A DNA stretch of 64,000 nucleotides, taken from Boesenbergia rotunda. Taxonomy: Eukaryota > Streptophyta > Magnoliopsida > Zingiberales > Zingiberaceae. The notes beneath the pieces are model-generated. The model ran no database searches, was not told where the DNA came from, and was given only the letters and a program-made list of their open reading frames with translations. Below, in pieces: positions 57,561 through 64,000 of this stretch. The stretch is from contig JAGFNQ010000288.1 of the NCBI GenBank assembly GCA_024364735.1, forward strand, positions 293,499 to 357,498, in the 5' to 3' direction. Within the stretch, counting starts at the first letter, position 1; each line of letters begins with the position of its first letter. Position numbers and translations under genes: made by a program.

Positions 57561-59215
57561 GGAGCAACTCCTGAATTAACGCTCAATGCTAAAACAAAAG
57601 TAGGGTATAAGAGTTGTTCTCTAATCTACCGACAGGAACAAATCGTTAAAAAATTTCAGATTGAAAATCATGCAGTATATAAGTGATGCCGGTCAGTATA
57701 ATGATTATCACATAGACTAACGAGAAGGAAAATTAGAGGAGAAAGTAAAAAGAGAACCCGAAGAAACAAAGAGAAAAACTCACCGTTTACTAATAAAAGA
57801 AACAACTTTGTTAATTGGGCTAGATTCCTCGTACAGCTGATAGGTTATGTAGAACTTGGACCCTAAGACTTAATTAGGAAAGAAATCTTAAATTTTAGAC
57901 CTTAATTTCAATCTTGTAAAAAATAAAATAAACCTTACTAGAAAAGAAAATTTCGTAACAGAAAGAAATTAATAAAACAAGATGCTAATATAATCAATCC
58001 CTAAATGCCAAAAATACTAAAAAATACCCTAAATACTTTTAAAACAAAAAATACTAAAAATAACAAAAGTGCTTGGAAAAGGATCAAAACGGCGGAATTT
58101 GGGCCGAAAATTATTGGTTACAAGTTCTTCAGTAACAAACGTAGATTTTTAAATTCCGCACTCGTAGCCGTTGACAAAACCGGATTCCGAGTTCTAAGTC
58201 AAAAATTATACCCTCTAGAAGATTGGATTCTCTCTTATGCCATCCTGCATCAATAACTCAATGCAATCCTATAGACTAAGGGATTGTTTGGTTGGAATGA
58301 TAGAACAATTTAAACATCTATGGAGAGGTATGGATGGATGGAAGAAGATTAATTTATCCTACTTCGCTTGTTGGTTTGAACTGAGAGATGGATGAAAATG
58401 ATCCATCTCTCTAATCCATCCTTTCACATGTTAAGTTGGAGTGATAAGCCAAAAACAACAGACAACTAAATTTGAAAAAAAAAAAAATACAACCCTAACT
58501 CCTATCCTCTCTTCTCTCTTTAAAAAAATTTAGTAAAATTGATTACTTTATAATTTTTCTTAAACAAATTTTTAAAATTCTTAATCTAAATGTGTAATCA
58601 TCTATTTTCTAAAACCATTAATCAATTGTAATTGATTAATAACATATTTTTGGGGTGCCAGACCATTGACATTATGAATGGCAAATGTTGGTGTCACGGC
58701 AAACCTGATTCAACTCCAGGAGGTAATATTTCAACTCCTTACCACTCATTCGTCAAAGAAGATTAAAATTCCATCTAACAACGATTAACGAAGTGTTTCC
58801 AACCTCGGGCGACCGGCCCGGTCTCATGAAAGTTTTCCACCGACCGCTAGGATAAATTGGGAAGCACTCGTAGTGGACGGTCTAGGAAAAAAAATCCATC
58901 TAACAGCACCTACGACTACAGGTTATAGTTTTATTGATTTTCAAACATGTCTGAATTTCATTACAATATTCGATGCGGCTATTTTGGGAGCTCACTACTA
59001 TGTTTGCAACCCCATATAGCTGGAAATAGTTCACTTGCAGACGTTTGATCTCTTGGAAGCAGCCTATGCGCGGTTAGGTAAAGCAATTAACAGCTACTTG
59101 CAACCAGAAATGGCTTGAACATCCAGTGGCAACTAAATTTACCATCTCTACCAATATCCATATATTGGGTGGCTTGAACATTTGTCAAGAGGCATTTGAG
59201 CTGTGTATCGAGGTT
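57561..59215. other. no gene recognised
   Basis: An 83-aa ORF at 58005-58256 (plus) reads FRVLSQKLYPLEDWILSYAI near its end but matches nothing I recognise. At 58268 GGGATTGTTTGGTTGGAATG looks like a DNA-element end without a visible partner. If the TFB1 exon blocks are one gene, this is its intron space, but no BSD-domain exon was found. Confidence 0.4.
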
Positions 59216-59223
59216 ATAAAGGA

Positions 59224-59708
59224 TAGGATTGTAAACAAGTCAAGCCAAACCAAGCTTTGGGATGTTCAAGTTTGTGATAAGGTAGCCGAGCCGAGTCTAA
59301 AATGAACTAAGCCTTTGAAAGAATTATTCAAGCTTGGCTTGGTTTATTTTTGATGAGCTTGAGCTTAGTTCGTTTAGATGTTATTGAGCTTTCAATTCAA
59401 ACTTTTTTGATTGCTTGAATATTTTTGCTTGTGTACTTGGTTATTGAGCTTGATAATTCAAACTTATTTATTTTTTATAAAAGTTTTATTTATTTATTTA
59501 GTATGTTAATAAGATTTTTATTAATGAACATGGTTCACGAACCTTAACGAGTTGCACACATATGTGTTCAGGCTTGTTTGTTTAGTTTAACGAGTTGTTC
59601 AAGCTTGTTTATTTAATCGATCTTATGTGTATTGAACGAACATAAACAAGTTCTTACCAAGACGAGCACCAAGCTTGTTCACGAATGTTTAATTCATTTA
59701 CAACCCTA
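59224..59708. mobile_element. hAT-type MITE (485 bp)
   Basis: The ends are TAGGATTGTAAAC and TTTACAACCCTA, inverted. The 8-bp target duplication is ATAAAGGA (59216-59223) and ATAAAGAA (59709-59716), 7 of 8 matching. The body contains GAGCTTGAGCTTAG and CAAGCTTG words, as in the widespread plant elements ending TAGGGTTGTAAA. No ORF. Confidence 0.65.
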
Positions 59709-59989
59709 ATAAAGAACATGATCCAAGCAACAAAAAGAGAGTGGATTAAAAGGAGCAAGTGTTCAAGAGGTACTTCCACATGCAAATGATTATAAAAAAA
59801 AAAAGGCAACCTGGTGCATGAAGCTTTCGCCATACGGGGTCCCAGGGAAGGTACTTCCACATGCAAATGGTTATCATGTAGCAAATACATGAAATCAAAG
59901 CTCAATTAGTAGAAGCAAGACTAATATGTTGGTATCTATTCTTCTACACCTTAGAGGGATTATCAGAAGAATTAACTTCACATAAATGG

Positions 59990-60710
59990 ATTGGTGGATT
60001 GGAGTTTTCATTTTTGATGATTGAAAACAGAATATATGAAATTTAAATTTAGCAATATTAGATGTAATGAGAGAATTATTAAGATAGGAGATGACGAATC
60101 ATCTGGAACTGAGAGCTTTTAAATATTTAGGATCATTTTTGCAAAATGATAGAGGGATTGAGAGAGATATCTTACATAAGATACAGCAGGATAGTTAAAA
60201 TGGAGGTTAACGTCGGATATTTTATGTGATCGTAAAGTACATTTAAAACTTAAAGGGAAGTTCTACAAAACGATAGTTAAACTTGATATGTTGTATGGCG
60301 TTGGATATTGGACAACGACTCGGGCACATGAGCAAAAGATGAAAGTTGCAAAGATACATCTGTTAAGGTGGATGTGTGGATATACGAGGATGGACAAAAT
60401 AAGGAATGAGAGCATTAGAGAAAGTCGGAGTCACATTTATCGAGGAAAAACTTCGAGAAACAAGTTTAAGATGGTACGAACGCGTACTTAGATGACCAAT
60501 AAATGCCTCAGTTAGACGATATGAAACTATGACAAATACACATATCAAACGAGGAAGATGAAGGGCAAAAAAAGACTTGGTTAGTAACTATAAAACAAGA
60601 TAAAATTTATTTAAATATAGATGATGATATAATAGGGAATAGAGCTCAACAACATAGACGGATCCATATAGCTGATCCCACCTAATGGAATAAAACTTAG
60701 TTGTTATTAT
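59990..60710 (+). pseudogene. LINE ORF2 C-terminal fragment and 3' tail
   Basis: Reading across frame breaks gives TEYMKFKFSNIRC, FKYLGSFLQNDRGIERDI, then MLYGVGYWTTTRAHEQKMKV and LLRWMCGYTRMDKIRNESIR (60288-60420), then an ADPT-like end. These are the closing motifs of plant L1-type reverse-transcriptase proteins (YLG, LYGAECW, RMLRWMCGHTR.DKIRNE). A TTGTTATTATTGTTGG tail near 60700 fits the LINE 3' end. 5' truncated, with several stops. Confidence 0.8.
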
Positions 60711-61354
60711 TGTTGGTTATTGAAGACCTTTATATGAAACTCGTGTGTAAGTGGGATGTTATCATTATAGGGTGTGTATGGAGCGATGCTCTTGTGTAAA
60801 GTACATTGATACATAGAAATGGTGAAGGTGGAAAGTTTATGTCCACAAAACTATAGTTGTGTATCTGATACAGAATAAAAAAAATATTTTGTTTGGATTA
60901 ATAATATAAGATCTCCAATATTGTTTACAGCCCTTGCACTTAACAATATCATCGTAAACAACATGCAAGCCTCAACTATTTGGGACCGGCTATATAGATT
61001 TTATCCCTTCATTGAAGTCTATAAAAGGCTATATCACTTATAATATTTAGATTGACTCACCTTTAACTCTAGCTAATTCAATTTCTCTAACTATAGAATC
61101 AATCTCTTAAGTATAAACAACAACAACAACAACACACAACACACACACACACAATTAAATATCTCATTTTGTATTAAAAAAATCCTTTTTATGTAAATAA
61201 AACTAGCTAATTCAATTTCTATTGAATTAATCTCTTGAGCATAAAAGACAAAAAACAAAATTAAATATCTTATTTTATAGATAAAATAATCATTTTTATG
61301 TAAATTAAACTAGTCTTTCCAAGCCAATAAATAATCAAAGACACCAAAGTTTAC
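60711..61354. other. non-coding stretch with LINE-like fragment and CA/CAA repeat
   Basis: CCTCAACTATTTGGGACCGG at 60970 is a phrase typical of the 3' UTR of plant non-LTR elements. CAACAACAACAACAACACAC with CA repeats lies at 61117-61150. A segment near 61080-61140 is partly repeated at 61205-61270. No gene. Confidence 0.5.
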
Positions 61355-61638
61355 CTACAAAGTCTCGACAAACATTGCGCTGTGCAACTGTTGAACTCAA
61401 AAATGTAGCCTCCACCCTGAAATAATGAGGATATAAGGAGACTTGTGAAAATTGATAATGGCAATTAGCAAATAATTTCATACATTTATTTTGATTGCAA
61501 ACACATTCTATTCCCATATAATAAAATAATGAGGAATTGTCTAAGTTAGGTAGAAAGATGAATCATAGAATACCTTTTCTGAATCTTGCGTGAGGTTCAA
61601 TAATGCCTGCTTGGAACCATCTTTACTAAATTTAAGAT
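61355..61638 (-). pseudogene. TFIIH subunit TFB1/p62-like, PH-domain exons
   Basis: Two exons with GT-AG borders on the minus strand. 61638-61574 reads LKFSKDGSKQALLNLTQDSE. 61416-61355 reads GGGYIFEFNS in one frame and AQRNVCRDFVG one base on. Plant TFB1 has a PH domain ending in a 'KFTKEGS..P.LNLT...GGYIFEFDN..DRD.CRDFV' type sequence, so both blocks fit in order. The switch of frame within the second exon suggests a single-base lesion. Upstream exons are not seen; TRIM insertions occupy 61735-62450. It pairs with the C-terminal exons at 55527-55983. The large distance and missing BSD exons suggest a shattered copy. Confidence 0.5.
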
Positions 61639-61734
61639 CTGGAAATCACATGGAAAAGTTCAAAAATAACTTTGTTTATTGAAAATTGTAGCACAAATAT
61701 AGTATTGTAGATCATGAGGAAACAAACTAGAAAA

Positions 61735-62450
61735 GTTAATATGTTGAGAATATAATTAAATTTCCATATTGGAAAGACATGGAAAAGATGATGGGTTTAA
61801 AAGGGATAAATATATATCTCTATTAGCATGAAACCTTTTGGGCAGAGTTCAAAAACAAAATCATGAGAACTTAGGCTCAAAACATAACAAATGGTATCAA
61901 AGTCATGCAGGTCAAGTAATGGTATGATATTGTCCACTTTGGATCTAAGTCTTCTGTGGGCTCTATCCAAAATGTTTCATGCCAATAAAGATATTTTTCA
62001 TCATTTTAAATCCATAATCTTTTTTCTGTCTTTCCAATGTGGAACTTTGATTATCCCCTCAGGATAGGGGCCCACCGTTACTCTCATGATTTGAGCTTCC
62101 CTACAAGCATCCGAGTCTCCCTGCAAACATTTATTCACTCCTCCCTCAACTTCATTCAAGGGCACCCCATATGATGTCCGATCACTCTTGACTGCTCCGA
62201 ATCTCCTCAACTTCGTTCAAGGACACCCCAAATGATATCCGATCTGGACCATGACTCTAATATAATTTGCTATTATCGAAAGATTTACATATCTCCATAA
62301 CAGTATGATAATATCCAGTTTGGGTTAAGCCCTTATTGTTTTGTTCTTGTACTTTACCCAAAAGGTCTCATATATCAATAGAGATATCTTTTATCCTTTT
62401 AAACGCACATCTTTTCTATGTCTTTCCCATAGAACTTTGATTGTATTCCT
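61735..62450. mobile_element. TRIM copies in opposite orientation
   Basis: A plus-strand LTR (about 61735-61900) is followed by ATGGTATCAAAGTCATG (primer-binding site) and then directly by a minus-strand element: an LTR to about 62050, an interior, a mutated primer-binding site at 62245-62260, and an LTR to about 62450. Phrases such as CCTTTTGGGCAGAGTTC and ATGATATTGTCCACTTTGG are those of the TRIM at 56537. Decayed. Confidence 0.6.
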
Positions 62451-62808
62451 AACCGAACCTTTACCTTTAATGTTTCTAAAATCTACTTTAAGCAATTGCA
62501 TCTTCCGTCTAAAAGACATGAACTAATAATGATTATTACCATCAGAGGCGAGAGGTTGCCTGTATCTACCTAGAGATTGTTCGCCCTCCTAGAGAAGTCA
62601 TTGGATCGATGGCTCTTAAGAAATGTAGATAGTTCGATTGTCATCCTACTCGTCCGATTGTTGCTAGGGAATTTTACTGAATCGAAATGCAGTCTCACCT
62701 CTCGCCGATCGACGCATGCCTCCCGCTGCTTCCTTCCACGGATGCGCCGGCGTATGCCTCATGTGAGAAAGCCGCTGGAGTCCGAGTCGGAGGCCGAGGA
62801 GCTCGAAC

Positions 62809-63111
62809 CTGAAGCCGGTTGGCTTTGATGTGCTCCAGATCTTTTTCAGTTTTCACTACTGCCTCCCAATTCCGATCCATCCGCGTGATTTCCTGAACGC
62901 CAAGGAATTTCCTCATCGCCGGAGACACGGGTACCGGCTTCAGCGAGCCCACCTTCGGAAGCGTAGCTGCTGCCGCTGCCTCCTTCGTCACCGCCCTGGC
63001 TGGCTGCGGCTGCCTTCCGCTTAATGAGGTCAAATGCAGAGCTGCTTTTCCCACCCCCTGACAACGTGCACCCCCTTCGACCCCTCTCTCTCCCCACGTC
63101 AAATGACGCAT
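62809..63111 (-). pseudogene. SWIB/MDM2-domain protein, first exon
   Basis: The minus strand reads EAAAAATLPKVGSLKPVPVS, then PAMRKFLGVQEITR, then a diverged stretch and EHIKANRLQ, followed by a GT donor at 62808. Plant SWIB proteins (small chromatin or organelle proteins with the BAF60b domain) read 'KPVPVSPALRKFLGVPEISR...VWEYIKANNLQ' and have an intron after LQ, so this is the first exon. The segment between ITR and EHIKAN is about ten residues longer than usual and altered. No second exon (NPANKREI...) was found within the next kilobase. Most likely a truncated copy. Confidence 0.6.
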
Positions 63112-63130
63112 CTGCCCCTCCCCTCCTCAT

Positions 63131-63686
63131 TCTCTCATTTAATTAAAAAAAATTAATTAAAAAAATTTATTTTAAGTAATTTTATTTAATTAATTAAATT
63201 TTTCCCACCCCTCATTTACCTTTTTATTTTATTTTATTTTTATTATTTAAGCAATTTTATTTATTATTTTTTATAAATACTTTATTTTTAAAATTTTATA
63301 TAAATTTAATTTAGTTTTATTTTTAATCAATTTTGTTTATTTTCTTTTTTCATAATACCTATATTTTTTTTAATTTATTATTTTTTAAATTTGGTTTTTT
63401 TATTGATTTTATTTTTTTATTAATTAGTTTTTTTATCAATTTTATTTTTTTGAATAATTTTATTATATGTCTATAATCTTTTGCTTATTTTTAGTTATAA
63501 ATTTTAGGAGATATTATTTATAAAAATTTTTAAAAGTATAAAAATAAAATTTATATATCTAAAACTAACAAAAATACTAACAATTAATAGTGAACACATT
63601 CATAACTTAAGAACAAATATTTTTTTTCAAATGAAGAACACATGTAATAATACAAAAAAACATAAAAATGCATAAAAAGTACATTT
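63131..63686. other. AT-rich stretch, no gene
   Basis: Long T- and A-rich tracts with repeated TTTTATTT and TTAATTAA words and no ORF. It separates the SWIB fragment from the Mutator-like fragment. Confidence 0.6.
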
Positions 63687-63998
63687 TTAGTCAATATTGC
63701 CTCCAAATTCTGCTCCTGACCCGTTTGGTGGTGGTATACCCATTACTTCGTACCACAAATGAATACGTGTCCTATAACGAGTGACCCATCCTTTAGCTTC
63801 ATACAATGAATGTTGTCACCACCACGTTGGAATGGGAGGTACAGGGTAATGAGGATGTAAGAAAACTTGTATAAAGTGATTACCAACATGAGCAATAGCA
63901 ATTTCTCGACGCTTTTGATTTGGAACTGGAGGAGTTCTTAATGGCAAGTGAGTAAAACAACTCCCAACATTCTCACCAAATGTATGCAGTACAAGATT
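63687..63998 (-). pseudogene. Mutator-like element fragment (C-terminal OTU-like/FAR1-type region)
   Basis: The minus strand, open from the window edge, reads LPLRTPPVPNQKRREIAIAH, VGNHFIQVFLHPHYPVPPIP, then TWW, an in-frame TGA at 63816-63818, then EAKGWVTRYRTRIHLWYEVM and a stop at 63687. The 'HF(I/V)QV.L.PG.P.PP' and 'W...Y..RI..W' pattern is what I recall from the C-terminus of plant Mutator-like transposon proteins with OTU-like domains. The stop codon shows decay. The rest lies outside the window. Confidence 0.5.
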
Positions 63999-64000
63999 GT

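Noticed and set aside
58005..58256. 83-aa lysine-rich ORF
   Set aside because: It may be a retroelement scrap, but nothing recognisable supports a gene.

Overview
This is a plant nuclear DNA window, built almost entirely of transposable elements around one intact gene. The GC-rich first exon of that gene, the abundance of Ty3/gypsy Tat-lineage and Ty1/copia elements, and the GC-rich long terminal repeats (LTRs) suggest a large-genome commelinid monocot. A member of the Zingiberales is plausible, but that is inference. No bacterial or organellar features, rRNA or tRNA genes were seen.

The only convincing functional gene is a five-exon class-I-type 4-coumarate:CoA ligase (4CL) at 48580-53230 (+). 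All splice sites are canonical and the product is 548 aa with every diagnostic motif. Upstream lies an ACCTACC AC element. Downstream are decayed gene pieces on the minus strand: exons of a TFIIH subunit TFB1/p62-like pseudogene (55.5-61.6 kb) and a first exon of a SWIB-domain protein (62.8-63.1 kb). Small elements are scattered among them: terminal-repeat retrotransposons in miniature (TRIMs), MITEs, a LINE tail and a Mutator-like fragment.

Layout. 0-1.7 kb: a decayed element-encoded ORF (putative plant transposon protein type). 2.3-4.7 kb: copia gag plus LTR, minus strand, inserted in the 3' LTR of a Tat-type gypsy element. 4.7-10.1 kb: that Tat element, with gag on the minus strand abutting a spliced antisense ORF (aORF) on the plus strand and pol missing. 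10.1-15.7 kb: AT-rich DNA with a MITE, LTR scraps and a copia gag. 15.7-17.5 kb: copia LTR. 17.3-48.1 kb: a nested duplication complex. Its flank occurs three times (17345-20676, 22366-25485, 45403-48073), with a Tat 3' end between copies 1 and 2 and a 20-kb composite Tat element between copies 2 and 3. The composite carries two 112-114-bp tandem arrays, two antisense ORFs, a 2.86-kb solo LTR and a 6.9-kb non-autonomous copia element.

The insertions can be ordered. Copy 1 has empty sites for both the LTR and the hAT element that copies 2 and 3 carry. A breakpoint near 25485 joins flank sequence directly to the inside of an LTR, as expected for a tandem duplication followed by LTR-LTR deletion. 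The most biologically interesting recurrent feature is the Tat antisense ORF. In two copies it has a well-placed TATA box on its own strand, and in two copies it shows splice-site-bounded introns, so it looks like an independent transcription unit inside the retrotransposon. All family assignments rest on reading motifs and remembered family features; no searches were run.
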